NCBI GenBank assembly: GCA_032433765.1
Contig: JAVIAB010000101.1
Span: forward strand, 65,478,640-65,542,639
Origin: Megaustenia siamemsis
Lineage: Eukaryota; Mollusca; Gastropoda; Stylommatophora; Ariophantidae
Direction: 5' to 3'
Length of the DNA: 64,000 nucleotides
Within the stretch, counting starts at the first letter, position 1. Every line of letters begins with the position of its first letter. Position numbers and translations under genes: made by a program. This document shows, piece after piece, positions 22,162 through 33,883 of the stretch. The notes under the pieces are model-generated. The model was not told the origin of the DNA and did not search any database. It saw only the letters and a list, made by a program, of their open reading frames with translations.

Positions 22162-23430
22162 TATTCCGTTGTTGTGTAGAAAATATTTAAAAAGTTGAAC
22201 TGGTTATTCATTTGGCGAAACAGTAGTAACAGTATAATGCGCCCCAAGTTTTAAATCTTGTATACTGAAACTGGAAATACTGATCAGAAAAGTACAGCAA
22301 CTCTGCTTCACCTTCCATTTAAGTGAGCATCAATATTATTTTTGTTTATCTCCTGATAACGTTTTGTAAGTCTATATTGTTAGGTGTTTGAATTAGTTTT
22401 AAAATATATATATATTATTAACTTGAAAAAGACGGAAGACATTTCATTTTATTGATGGAAAATTAAGTCAAATTAATCTGTCCCGGATTAGGTTTTCAAA
22501 AATATGGTCACCTTACCATTAAAGACCTGTGATTTACTGACAACGCAGCACTTGTCACGCAAAGTCAGGAAGAACTTCAAAGCATCGTACATGACTTTTC
22601 ACGTGCCTGCTGAGACTTCGGTCTAACAATAAGTTTACAGAAAACTAATATACTTATACTCGGTCAGGACATTGAAGCAACACCTGCAATCTCGGTTGAT
22701 AACTACATACTTTATGTTTATGTCATGCAGAAGTATAGCTACCTGGGGTCCATCATCAATGACAAACTATCTCTAGATACAGAAATTGACACATGCATTT
22801 GGTAAAGCTGCTACCACCTTCACCCCTCTTTCTAGGCGTGTGTGGGAAAACAACAAATTAGCAATTAAAACAAAGGCCACTGTTTACAATGCCTGCATGA
22901 TTAGTATCTTCTTGTATGGCAGCAAATCTTGGACAACTTATACAAAGCACGAGAAAAGGCTAAAAACATTTCTTATGCGATGTCTCCGCCATATTTTTGG
23001 TATCACCTGGTAGGATAAAGTGGCAAACTAGGAGGTCATGACTCACACAGACCTCCCGAACATCTACATGCTCCTCAAACAATGTAAGTTACGCTGGCTT
23101 GGCCACATACACAGAATGAAAGATGGCAGCATACCAAAAGATATCCTCTATGGACAACTAGCAGATGGCAAAAGGACTAAGAGGCGCCCAAAACTTCGAT
23201 ATGTAGATGTGTGTAAATGTGACATGAAGACTCTGAATATAAACCCTGCAGCATGGGAAGAAATAGCTGCAGACCGCAATCTTTGGAAACACACTCTAAA
23301 GCTCCAACTCAAACAAGAAGCAGAGACAGATTCATAGAAAATAAAATACACGGAGAAAGAAATAATAACATTTCTAGGGGCGCTGGAAAATCCATAGTTA
23401 ACTATGACTGAAGGAGGCAGCTCCAATTTT

Positions 23431-24566
23431 TCTGTGGTGCGTTTTTTTCAGTTTTTAAATTATTATTTTTTCTTTCTTCATATAACATTTTCACAATTTA
23501 TTTCCTGATTACTGAAATGACTCCTCTGACTGAGCTTGACCGTTCTTTTTGTGGTCTTATTCTTAATACCTTTTTTCACTGAATCACATCTATATTATTT
23601 CAATTACTCTGAAGTTTTATTTCATTTAAAAACCATTATTATAAGTATTTTTAGACACAAACTTAAACTCAGCTTCTTTATTTTTAATGATACACTGATA
23701 CGAGCAAACAAGACATTTGTTCTAGTTAGAGACAACAAATTGTTAATTGCAGTGTTCTTTTATTAAGACAATTAAAGACAGCATTTATTGTTGTAATCTT
23801 GTAACAGTGAGTAATCTTACTTTGAGGCGATTATTATTTATGTATTATTGCTAATTAGATTAATTTTCTATTGAGATTTACCCCTTACAGCACACACACA
23901 CAAAAGTCGAAAATAGTGATCCTGATGATTAATCACCATATTTAAAAAAAAATAGACATTAGAAGACAACAGTTAATCGAATATTAATATCAAATAAATC
24001 TTCTCTATCCTTGTAGGTTTGTGTGGCTCATCTTTGGAGGCATTGAGAAATGATGTGATGGATGGTGGGGCGGATGTGGAAATGCCCCAATGACAAAGAA
24101 ACTGATCAACAAAAAGAATAGAATAGAATTAGAATAGAATAGTATCTTTAGAGACAGCTTATCTGATTTTGATGGTGATCTGGAGTGGTGATAAAAAATA
24201 TTATCAGAATGGTGCTGAAATGAAGATTGCAATGATTGTTATAGTGTTTTAAATATGGAGACAATTTTATTACAATTCGAGAATTGATCATCAGGCTAGA
24301 CTACAATGATTTAGATATTTAGAACGTTGTTGGGCCTATGGGGGAATAAAAGTAGGAGATGGGTGTTGTAGAATACTCATGATATCTGTCAGGAAAAATG
24401 ACATTCTTTGGTCATTAAAAATACCAAATAAACCCAAAAAATTTTTAAAGATATTTGCTAAATTTTATTTCTATTCAAGAATCTGTAATGACAGAAATTG
24501 TTTTCTTCAAATTCTCAACAAGTCCTGTTGAAATATAGTACTAATTTTATGTGAAAACACAGAAAT
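23431..24566 (+). other. Inner part of right arm and 5' flank of the right ankyrin gene
   Basis: No gene. Up to about 23900 it is a diverged copy of 14950-15500; from 24000 it matches 13790-14300 nearly perfectly. The ATTCT-type run recurs in complement at 24115-24145. Presumed upstream region of the ankyrin gene; no promoter element could be assigned. Confidence 0.5.
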
Positions 24567-26843
24567 ATGGCTGAATTGTCAAAACAAGAACTTTTTCCAG
24601 TTGAAAACAAGAATGACAAGCTTCTTGTTGTGAAACTGTTGACATTTTTAAAAGATAAAGGCATTGCAATTTCAGATGATCATGAAGAAATTATTCATTA
24701 TCACAAGGAATGTACAAATACTGAATTAGACAAGAATGAATGTAAGAATAAATCATTTTCTTTTTTGAGGCTGGACAGTTCAAACATGTGGACATACTTT
24801 CTATTGCAGCAGTTTATATCAATAAGATAAACATATACAAGAAAACTCCATTACACATGAGTGCTGACAATGGGGACACAGAACTTTTAGACATCTTTAT
24901 AAAAGCTGGGGCTGATGTTAATGCCAAAGATAAATATAATCAAATTCCATTACATTTAGCTTCTTGGGATGGTCACAAAGAAATTGTAGAAATTCTTCTC
25001 AATGCTGGAGCTATTGTTGATGATGTAAACAATGAAAAGGAAACCTCATTACATCTAAGTACTCAAAATGGTCAAAGAGACGTTGTTGAAATACTTCTCA
25101 AAGCTGGGGCAAATGTTAATGCTCAAGACCGTGGTAAACAAATGCCTTCATTGGAGTGCCAAATCTGGTTATAAAGAAATTACTAAAATACTTATTGAAT
25201 CAGGGGCAATTGTTGATGCCAACGATATATATGATCAAACAGCACTACATTACAGTGTTTTGAATAGCCATTCAGAAATTGTTGAAATTCTTATAAAAGC
25301 TGGATCGGATATTCATACTAAGAATTGGGATAATTGTAGTGCATTATACTGGAGTGCTATTTCAGGGTGCAAAGAAATTGTTAAGCTTCTTCTTGAAGCA
25401 GGTGCTAATGTTGATGCTGAAAACATTTATAGGCAAACACCACTACATGTAAGTGTTGTAAGTGGTCATCAAGAAATTGTTGAAATTCTTCTTAAAGCCA
25501 GAGCTAGTGTTGATGTTGAAGATGATTACAAGAAAACACCATTACATTTGAGTGTTACAAATGGCTGTATAGAAATTGTTGAAATTCTTCTGAAATATGG
25601 AGCTGATATTAATGCCCAAGACATTAATAATGCAACTTCACTACATTTGAGTGCTAGCTATGGAAAAAAAGATATTGTTGAAATTCTTCTCAAATCAGGT
25701 GCTAATGCTGATGTTGAAGATGATTACAAACAAACACCACTACATTTAAGTGTTATAGGTTGTCATCAAGAAATTGTTGAAATTCTTCTGAAATCTGGAG
25801 CTGATGTTAATGCCCAAGACATTAATTATGCAACTTCACTACATTTGGGTGCTAGAAATGGAAACAAAGAAATTGTTGAAATTCTTCTCAAATCTGGAGC
25901 TAATGTTGATGCTGAAGACAGTTGTAAACAGACACCTCTACATCTGAGTATTGAAAATGGTCATAAAGAAATTGTTGAAATTCTTCTGAAAACTGGAGTT
26001 GATATTAATGTTCAAAGCAATAATGATATGATTGCCTTACTAGATTTTAGTATTGCACATGGTTGCAAAGAAATTGTTGAAGCTCTTCTCAAAGCTGGAG
26101 TTAGTGTTGATGATAGAGACTATTATAAGCAAACACCGCTACATTTGAGTGTTACAAGTGGTCATCAAGAAATTGTTGAAATTCTTCTGAAATCTGGAGC
26201 TAATGTTAATGCCCAAGACATTAATAATGCAACTTCACTACATTTGAGTGCTAGATATAAAAAAAAGAAATTGTTGAAATTCTTCTCAAATCTGGAGCTA
26301 AAGTTGATGCTAATGACAATTGTATGCAAACATCACTACATTTAAGTGTTGTAAGTGGTCATCAAGAAATTGTTGAAATTCTTCTTAACGCTGGAGCTAA
26401 TGTTGATGCCAAAGATCAATATATGCAAACACCACTACATTTGAGTGTTACAAATGGCCAGATAGTAATTGTTGAAATTCTTCTCAAATCTGGTGCTAAA
26501 GTTGATGCTATAGACAATTATAAGAAAACAGCACTACATTTATCTGTTCAACTCAAACATCATGATATTACAGAACTTCTTCGTTATGCTGGTGCATCTG
26601 TTAAAAGAAATCAAGTTGTAGGGTACAGTACTCTGCTTGATATAAAGGGACCACGAATGGTCAGAGATAGCTCTGCAATCAAATTATTCAAATTGCGTAA
26701 CTGGATATTTACTAAAATTAACAGCTTTAAAACTGTCATAAAACCTGGGTCCACCAAAAGCAACATTGAAGAAACAGAAACTTTGAGTATTGCATTTACT
26801 GACAGCAGTACTACACCATATGAGGAAAGCTGTTCTGAAAAGG
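24567..26843 (+). pseudogene. Ankyrin-repeat exon, right copy (frameshifted)
   Basis: ATG at 24567 (MAELSKQELFPVENKNDKLL). N-terminal domain to about 24760, then about 18 ankyrin repeats (TPLHLSVxxGHQEIVEILLK type), then a region with KLFKLRNWIFTKINSFKTVIK and a Ser/Thr/Glu-rich end, closing at donor AAGG|GTAACT (26843/26844). Frame breaks: in the T-run near 24760 (shared with the left copy), a two-base loss near 25147 (C-run) and a one-base loss near 26257 (A-run). It lacks one 33-residue repeat present on the left and differs in its last repeats. The last base (G) plus the first two of the exon at 29506 make a GAT codon. If splicing failed, the frame would run on to 27037. Confidence 0.85.
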
Positions 26844-27099
26844 GTAACTTATGTTTGACTTGTTATTGTGTATGGCTTATTTGTTACCAGACATTGGAAA
26901 GGATGCTTGAATGTTGTTTGTTATACAATTTAGTAAGGAAAATACAAGAGCATTATTTTCTTTTACATACCTATAGTTGTTTATTATTTTATTACAAAAT
27001 TTCCATTTCCTCCTTACTTTCTTTATTTGATTTTTAGAGACTGGTAGTGGAAAAAGATATGGGGATATAATATGGAATTTTGCTTTTTGATCATACATT

Positions 27100-28740
27100 T
27101 TGTATTAATATTTCAGTGTTTATAGTATTTCTTCTGTCTTTCATTTTTAATATAAACTTTGTATCTGTTGCTTTCATAGCATTTCTTAAGTGTTGTGTTA
27201 ATAGCTGTGTTAATTAATTCTGTCACATTATACGGTCAAATCATTTACTCACATTTTCTTTAAGTTCTAACCTATGGAGTGAACCCTGACTGTCATCTTA
27301 ATTCTTCACTTCTAATTTTTGTATCTCAAGTTAGTTTCTACCATACGCCTAGCAAATTTAATTTTGGTGGTATTAATATTATTGATTGTTCTAGAATCCT
27401 GCATCATTGTGTGCATGCTAGTAACTTTATTTCTGTTAGAATGTTTGTTCTTTTTATAAATTCTGTGCAGTTGTAGGTTGTTGTTTTCTTCTTTCGTTAT
27501 TAATACATTTAAATTTTGTACAATTCTTTTGGTGATAGTTTTAAATTCTTGTTCAATTTCATCAAAATGTTATATGTGTGTTTGTGTTTGGTTACCTTAA
27601 TCATGTGTTTTTCTTTTTTTGAGCTCACACATATAACTGATAATAATTAGTCTAATTCTTTCTTTAGTAGTTGTATCATAGTTATTTCCATTAATTTTTA
27701 GTATACAGATTAAAATTTAATTCCTCTTGTGTATTATTTTATTTTATTACTTTATTCTTTCTCTTACACTGAGTGCCATGTCAGGGTTGTTTACAATTAT
27801 CATAATTTGTTTCCATTCTTCATCTTCTGGTTATAGCTCACTCTTTTGTAATCTCTTTGTATATGTTTCTCTAAATATACTTGGGTATTTAACATTAAGT
27901 GTTTTTATTCTTATCCTTTATAAGTTCCTTTTAGGGTGAGTTGGGTAGAGTTCTGCCCTACCAAAGGAGGATTAAGTATATAGTATTTCATCTATCTATC
28001 ATGTTTAAAATAACCTTTTTATATGTTGCTTTCATTGCATTTCTTAATGGTTGTGTTTTAATAGCTGTATTAATTAATTATGTCACATTATATGGTCATA
28101 TCATTTATTCACATTTTCTTTAAGTTCTAACCTGCGGGAGTGAACCATTACTGTCTTCTTAATTCTTCACTTCTAATTTTTGTATCTGAATGTAGCTTCT
28201 ACCATACGCCTAACACATTTAATTTTAGTTGTATTATTATTAATAATTATTCTAGAATCATGCATCAATGTGTGCATGCTAGTAACTTTATTTCTGTTAG
28301 AATGTTTGTTCTTGCTTTTTATAATTTCTGTGCAGTTATAGGTTGCTGTTTGTTCCTTTCTTTATTATTGCATTTACATTTTGTACAATTCTTTTGGCAA
28401 TAGTTTGTAATTCTTGTTCAGTTTCATCCAACAATTTTCTTTGCATTTGTGTTTGGTTTCCTTGATCATGTGTTTTACTTTTTTTGAGCTCACACATATA
28501 ACTGATAATAATTAGTCTCATTCTTTCTTTACCAGTATTGCTGTTATTTTCTTTAATTTGTAATGTAGATATTTAAATCTAATTCCTTTTTTATATTATT
28601 TTTAAAAATTATTTTCTTCTTTCTTTTACATTGAGTGCCATGTCAGGGTTGTTTACAATTATCATGAGTCGCTCCCATTCTTCATCTTCTGGTTACAGCT
28701 CACACTCTCTTGAAATCTTTTTATATTTGTTTCTCTAAAT
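27100..28740. repeat. Tandem duplication of about 0.85 kb in the right-arm intron
   Basis: 27100-27975 is repeated in the same orientation at about 27985-28740 with clear divergence: for example TACCATACGCCTA at 27339 and 28200, GTAACTTTATTTCTGTTAGA at 27420 and 28281, and CCATGTCAGGGTTGTTTACA at 27776 and 28638. The left arm has one copy only. The first copy is closer to the left arm than the second, so the second seems older or unselected for conversion. Confidence 0.85.
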
Positions 28741-28747
28741 ACTCATT

Positions 28748-28957
28748 CATGAGAAGAGGAAAGTTGGAATACTTGGTTACAACTGGCAAAATAAAAGGAA
28801 AGAGAGATCATGGACAACAAAAGAGAGAAAATACTGGATAGCTTGGTTTCATGGCATAGAAAACAGTCAACAACAGAACTGATATGATGCACCGTAGATA
28901 GAAGATTGTAGAAGGACATGATCGCCTATGCCAACGGTATGGCACATGATGATGATG
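28748..28957 (+). mobile_element. LINE-A 3' fragment with target duplication
   Basis: 210 bp flanked by AAATACTCATT at 28737-28747 and 28958-28968. The sequence is close to the 3' end of the left-arm LINE-A (1752-1960), sharing GCCAACGGTATGGCACATGA, more than to the other LINE-A copies. It lies in the same intron as that element but has its own duplicated target. Confidence 0.85.
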
Positions 28958-28966
28958 AAATACTCA

Positions 28967-29090
28967 TTCTTCTTCTTCTACCTTTCAGCTCCCTGTGTAG
29001 CAAAGGTCTTCAACAAACACTTTCCAAGCCGTTCTGTTTCTTGCCATTCTTTTAAGATCATTCCATGTCATCCCAATCATCTATTATCAT
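28967..29090 (-). mobile_element. LINE-E 3' end
   Basis: TTCTTCTTCTACCTTTCAGC followed by CAAACACTTTCCAAGCCGTT matches the 3' end of the LINE-E copy at 59325-59430, in the same orientation. Only about 120 bp remain. Confidence 0.75.
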
Positions 29091-29505
29091 CAGTTACTTT
29101 TGTTTCTTTTACTTATGTGTAACATGTTTATTTTGGTTCAAATCATAATTATTATATGTTTCATGTTTTGCTTTAGTGGCAGTCTATGATTTGTCATCTG
29201 TTCTTGCTTTTTGTTTGTAACAAATGGTTCCAAGACCTTTCTTTTGAATAGCTACACAAAACATATGTTTCATGACTTATAACCTGATGACATTTAAACA
29301 TTATATTTTCTGACAACCACAATTGGTAAAATGACATGAAACAAATAAAATGTATGTCTAACATCACAACTTAAGGACAATATTTTAAAACTTTATTCTG
29401 TCACTCCGTAAACAAATAATTATTTAATCTATCTATTGATTTTACTCTTACATCACATCATTAATATCTCAAACTAATTAATGTATTTTGTTTTATTTGA
29501 CCAAG

Positions 29506-29779
29506 ATGACATAACAAGGAATAGTTCCACACTCCTCCAGATTTCTGGAACATCAGTTTGTCATTCAGCAGAGACATCTTCAAGTGCTGAGTCATCTTGT
29601 GGTTCTTCTCTGTCAGCAGAGATACTTGAGCAATGTAATAGACTTATTGTCCCTCAAAAGCTGAACAACATTAAACAACAGGACCATTGGGCCAAGTTTT
29701 CTTCAGAGAACATAGAAGATTGGAAAACAAGTTGTTCCCATGATATGAAAGCAGCATACCAGAATGGGAGAATTGTCAT
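29506..29779 (+). CDS. Second exon of the duplicated ankyrin gene, right copy
   Basis: The acceptor TTGACCAAG ends at 29505; the donor AT|GTAAGC starts at 29780. 274 bp, open throughout: 2 bases + 90 codons + 2 bases. It encodes DITRNSSTLLQISGTSVC, one and a half Ser-rich units, and the unique tail DHWAKFSSENIEDWKTSC and KAAYQNGR. The phase fits the upstream ankyrin exon and the downstream exon at 34473. Unlike the left copy it has not undergone repeat expansion. Function unknown. Confidence 0.6.
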
Positions 29780-30689
29780 GTAAGCATGTGTACTCTTGTC
29801 ACTGACTAAATTCTTGTTTGTGGAAGCAGTAAGAGACAGCAAACATATTTACTACTTCTCAATGCGTACATCTTATGCTAATTTCCACAGATGTGCTGTA
29901 TCATAAGGTGCAGAACACAGTTCAACATAACTTGCTGTATGAAAAAAAATATCTTCCAAAACTTTTATATACTTCTTATATTTTAAAAAATTGTTAAACT
30001 GGTTCTATCATATTGTCAAAAACAAAGAAATGAAGAAGCAGTAGATCTTTTTTAACACACGCTTGAGGAAGAAACCGTAGATCAGATGGCCAGATGCCAT
30101 AAAAAATAGTAAACCGTGGCATAGAACAAATGTACTCATAGTTGAGGAAATTATAAGTAAAACACATAGCACAGATTTCTATTAACTTTCTTGATGTGAT
30201 GTGCTTTATTATACTTTCATGTTTTTCAGTACCTGTTTTTTTTTTATTTGTTCCATTATCTTTGAACTTGTCCTACAATCTCAGTTCATCTTCTATACCA
30301 TTAATGACTTTCTGTTATTACCTCATTTGTAGCCTTTTTCAATCATCTTTACCATTCAGAATTACTTAGGGACTCCATTTTAAGACAGACACAGAGTATA
30401 ACTGAGTAACAGACGATAATACTCGTTTTTCTTCAGTTATGTACAATATGATTAATTCTTTGCTTTCTTTAAACATTACATTATATTATTTGTCTATGTT
30501 TCATGCTGATGATTAATCTGCGGCTTTAGACTATTATTTTATGAAATTTCAATTATTCCTGGATGGTTTGTTAATTCTCCATCAGCTCAGTTGCATTTTC
30601 TTTTCACTAATGGATAAATAAGGTTACAAATAACAATTGAATATTTTGGTAAAATAAAAATGTGTGAATAGCTTCAGAGGAAAAATAAA
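29780..30689. other. Outer end of right arm and beyond, no gene seen
   Basis: Homology with the left arm ends near 30094 (AGATCAGATGGCCAGA). The remainder is AT-rich with no coding signal, and would be intronic if the exon chain to 34473 is real. Confidence 0.5.
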
Positions 30690-32660
30690 AATATTTCAAT
30701 TGCAAAGGAGATCTTGGAAAGGTTCTGGCAAAAGCAACATACAAAGAATTAGACAACAAAGTGAAAAGTTCGGCAAGAAGAGATACAAGAGCTTATATAG
30801 ACAACTTGGCAGAGAAAGCAGAGACAGCTGCAATTACAGGAGACAGCAGAACTCTCTATACAGTACAAAAGATGCTGACAAACACCTATACATCCAGTGG
30901 AACACCAATTCTAGACAAATCTGGATTAATGCTAACAACAAGCGCAGACATAAAAGCCCGTTGGGCAGAACACTTCAAAGAAATTCTTAACCGTCCACTA
31001 CCTCACAGTTTAATAGATTTTGAAGCTGAAACACCAGCAGCAGAATTAGATGTAAATTTAGATGACTTCACCTTGAGTGAAATAGAAACCACCTTAAAGC
31101 TAATGACCAATAACAAGGCTGCTGGAGAGGATAAGTTAACAGCTGAGATCCTCAAGGCAATTGATAGCCATAATTTAATACATCTCCAAAAAATGTTCAA
31201 CATCATTTGGAAAACAGAGAAGACGCCTCATAAATGGAAAAAAGGAATCATTGTTAAGATCCCAAAAAAGGGCAATCTTAGAGATTGTAACAACTGGAGA
31301 GGCGTGACACTTTTGTCAGTTGCCTCAAAGTTATTCTGTAAAATCATCCTAAATAGAATAAAGGATTCAATAGATACAGTAATGCGTGAAGAACAGGCTG
31401 GGTTTAGAAAAGGGAGAAGCTGTCTTGACCACATTTTCACTCTACGACTTATATTGGAGGAACATATTGAAAAGCAAAAACCTTTTGTACTTAACTTCAT
31501 CGACTTCAAAAAAGCATTTGATAGTATTCATAGAGATTCTTTGTGGAAAATTCTGAAGCAATATGGTTTACCATCAAAAATCATAAATATTATCAAAGAC
31601 ATGTATGATGGTTACACATGTGCAGTTCGAACAGAGGAAGGACTGAGCGAATGTTTCCCAATAGAAACTGGGGTTAAACAAGGATGTATTTTATCGCCCT
31701 TGTTATTTGGAATTGTTATGGACTTCATAATGAAGAAATGCTGCACTGGTAATAAAGGCATCGAATGGATACAAGGAGACCATTTGGAGGACCTCGACTT
31801 TGCTGATGACATAGTTCTCATCAGCAGTCAGATAAAAACGATGCAGGAAAACACAAATGAACTATCATCAATAGCCAGCAAAATTGGGCTTGAGATCAAT
31901 CATGAAAAGACTAAAGTCATGACTAGTTTAATTCCAACAGTGACAAAATATACATGGAAAACAAACCAGTAGAAGAGATCGATCACTTTATCTATCTTGG
32001 AAGTCACATTGATCGAGAAGGGGATACGAGCAAAGAAATTAGAATCAGACTGGCTAAAGCAGCAATGTCTTTCAGAAGCCTTGAAAAGTTGTGGAAATCA
32101 AAACTCATTAGCACAAACACAAAACTTAGGCTATTCAAATCAAATGTACTATCAACCCTTACGTATGCGTGTGAAAGCTGGAAAACAACAAGAGATATAG
32201 AAACAAAGTTGAACGCATTCGAAAATAAATGTCTAAGGAAAATACTTGGTATAGAATGGAACGAATTCAAAACAAACGAGGAAATTAGAGAAATCGCCAA
32301 TCAACCACTAATATCTTCAGTAATAAAGAAAAGACGATGGTCATACGTTGGACATGTGATGAGAAGAGATAATAATCGAATAGCAAAGCAAGCCCTCATA
32401 TGGGAAACAACAGGTAAAAGAAAAAGAGGAAGACCCAGGGAGACACTGAGAAGAACATTGATGAGAGAGGCAAGAGCAGCAGGAATCGGCTCCCTCAATG
32501 AGATAGAACTGCTTGCACAGAACAGAGACAGATGGCGAGATTTAATAAAATATCTTTAAAAGAAAACTGCTAGAACAAAAATTCATATAGGAGAAGGTGT
32601 ATCTTGGTCTACGCCCTATGGGCCGGTTACGGCTCGAAAGGTCAATAGATAGATAGATAG
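30690..32660 (+). mobile_element. LINE-F, 5'-truncated non-LTR retrotransposon with a nearly intact RT
   Basis: Runs from a point upstream of the RT to an ATAGATAGATAGATAG tail at about 32640. The first frame (30761-31972) carries the linker, NNKAAGEDKLTAEILKA, KIPKKGNLRDCNNWRGVTLL, EEQAGFRKGRSCLDHIFTLR, NFIDFKKAFDSIHRDSLWKI, GVKQGCILSPLLFG and the catalytic DLDFADDIVLIS. A single frame change near 31940 separates it from 31954-32559 (FIYLGSHIDREG, LRKILGIEWNEF, GHVMRRDNNRIAKQA, KRKRGRPRETLRR). The endonuclease is missing. This is the best preserved RT in the window apart from that one shift. Clade not fixed (CR1/Jockey-like motifs). Confidence 0.88.
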
Positions 32661-32800
32661 AATTGCAAAAGAAGCAATGAAGCATAACTTTATGTTTATC
32701 TTTGCTTCTCATGATTATAATCATATATTTTGAGAAAAATATTTCATATTTTTACCACTTGATTATATTAATTGCCAAACAAATGGCATGCTTCCTATTA
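32661..32800. other. No gene seen
   Basis: AT-rich; no recognisable signal. Confidence 0.4.
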
Positions 32801-33005
32801 TGTTAAATTATCTTTTACTAAGATAATTTCTGCGCGGTTTCTCCTTATGTCTTTTGGCATATGCTGAGACTGCTACGATGGGGACTACAGTTACCTTTCT
32901 TTGTTTGGGAGATGAGATATTAATTTGGATGATTATGCTGGCACGGGTGTTTGAGCAATTATGGATTTCGTTTGCAGTGATATCGGGGCCTTCCATAACC
33001 AAATA
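32800..33005 (-). repeat. Repeat G copy 1 with conserved minus-strand peptide
   Basis: The minus strand encodes EIHNCSNTRASIIIQINISS then KQRKVTVVPIVAVSAYAKRH. The copy at 40085-40331 gives the same pattern (HNCST...KQRKAATVPITAATAHAKKH). Conservation of the peptide pattern across two diverged copies suggests a once-coding segment of an unclassified repeat. Confidence 0.55.
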
Positions 33006-33204
33006 ACCAAATTGGGTGCACTGAACAGAAAACTAGAACCTAATTTTAAATGTGTCTATGACTATGGGCTTGATCTTATCTGCCCAGAGATAAAGGATAA
33101 ATGAGAACTAATCAATAGTTCTGCACAGGGTTTAAGATAGATACTTTTGATTTACTAATGGCAGTGCTCAGAATCACAAAATTATAGACAAATCCACAAG
33201 TAGT

Positions 33205-33330
33205 AAAAAAAAAAAAAAAAAGGTAAAGTACCCCCGTCACGCTAAGTGGCGTATAGGGAATATGGTGTTAGTGACCATAAATTTTACAGACCTTCGGCAC
33301 ATGCTTTTTGGGGTGATGTGGTTGGCACAA
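33205..33330 (-). mobile_element. SINE copy, 5'-truncated
   Basis: Minus-strand 3' half of the SINE: GTACCCCCGTCACGC (complement of the 3' end), then the GGCGTATAGGGAATATGGTG block, with an A17 run at the plus-strand left edge and CACAAGT near both ends (33193 and 33328) as a possible short target duplication. The tRNA-like head is absent. Confidence 0.8.
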
Positions 33331-33339
33331 GTGCTCAGC

Positions 33340-33870
33340 ACAAAATAAATACACTGAGAGTTCCTGTAACCTGTGGGATATACATACACATCACTTTCCG
33401 ATCAAATGTGTGTAGCATAACACCCAATCATCAGAATCTCATAATTATACTTTTATTAATCACCAGGTCACCTACAAAAATTTAGGAAGTATCTCCTGAA
33501 TCATTTTTGCCTTGGATTTCAATAATTATAGCTGCAGTAAACACAGTGCCACTTTTTAATGTAGACAATTTAGTGTATGTTTCTTGTAAGATTCTAAAGT
33601 CATTACATTAACGGTCAGTACTTTTCTTGACTACCATATATCTCCATCATTGTTTACTCAGGCTTATGCATGATTTTTTATGGCAGAAAAATATTTCACT
33701 ATTAGGTTTATCTTTTAAGCCTTCAATATTATTATTTTTTTTATTATTGTAGTTAAACTTTCATTGATAGGACCAATATTTTACTGATTATTTCACAAAC
33801 GTCATCAAGATTTGATCATGATCATATCATTTGTGTATCCACCTTTAGACATTCTTTACTTATTTCTATA
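33340..33870. other. No gene seen
   Basis: AT-rich unique-looking sequence; short frames have no recognisable content. Confidence 0.4.
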
Positions 33871-33883
33871 ATATAACCCCATA

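Larger units (their letters stand above)
21427..22515. mobile_element. Non-autonomous DNA transposon with terminal inverted repeats
   Basis: Begins GTAAGGTGACCA and ends TGGTCACCTTAC, a 12-bp perfect inverted repeat, with ATTA(A) on both outer sides. It interrupts the LINE-C reverse transcriptase. Just inside the left end are repeated GTTTTGTCCCGATTTTTTAG units, and GTCCCGGATTAGG occurs at the right end. There is no transposase; the interior holds two foreign LINE fragments on the minus strand. The superfamily is uncertain (hAT-like ends are possible). Confidence 0.75.
21136..23430 (+). mobile_element. LINE-C fragment (RT palm to 3' end), interrupted by a DNA element
   Basis: The plus strand codes for SFHEEMKDTIQ and ALFGISFAALFKHAV (RT), resumes after the insertion at 22516 with FTDNAALVTQSQEELQSIVH, then TEID..GKAATTFTPLSRRVWEN, SIFLYGSKSWTTY, LRWLGHIHRMKDGSIPKDIL and KLRYVDVCKCDMKTL. 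The 3' end after 23337 (TTCTAGGGGCGCTGGAAAAT) matches the copy at 63595-64000. Frameshifts and stops are present. The whole block is absent from the left arm. Confidence 0.85.
26844..29505 (+). other. Intron between ankyrin exon and repeat exon, right copy
   Basis: The donor and acceptor match the left copy. The intron contains a local tandem duplication, a LINE-A fragment and a LINE-E fragment, described separately. There is no coding sequence of its own. Confidence 0.5.
20654..30094. repeat. Right arm of the giant inverted duplication
   Basis: Inverted counterpart of 1-15747. The inner edge is near ACATTGT at 20654 (complement of ACAATGT at 15741), the outer edge near 30094. It contains insertions absent from the left arm: LINE-D and LINE-C sequence (about 21000-23430), a tandem duplication (27985-28740), a LINE-A fragment and a LINE-E fragment (28748-29090). 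Confidence 0.93.

Noticed and set aside
24755..24800. A 37-base intron explaining the shared frameshift in the ankyrin exon (GTAAGA...ACAG)
   Set aside because: Too short for a usual intron, and removing it does not restore the frame. The homologous gene at 53298 reads through the region without a gap.
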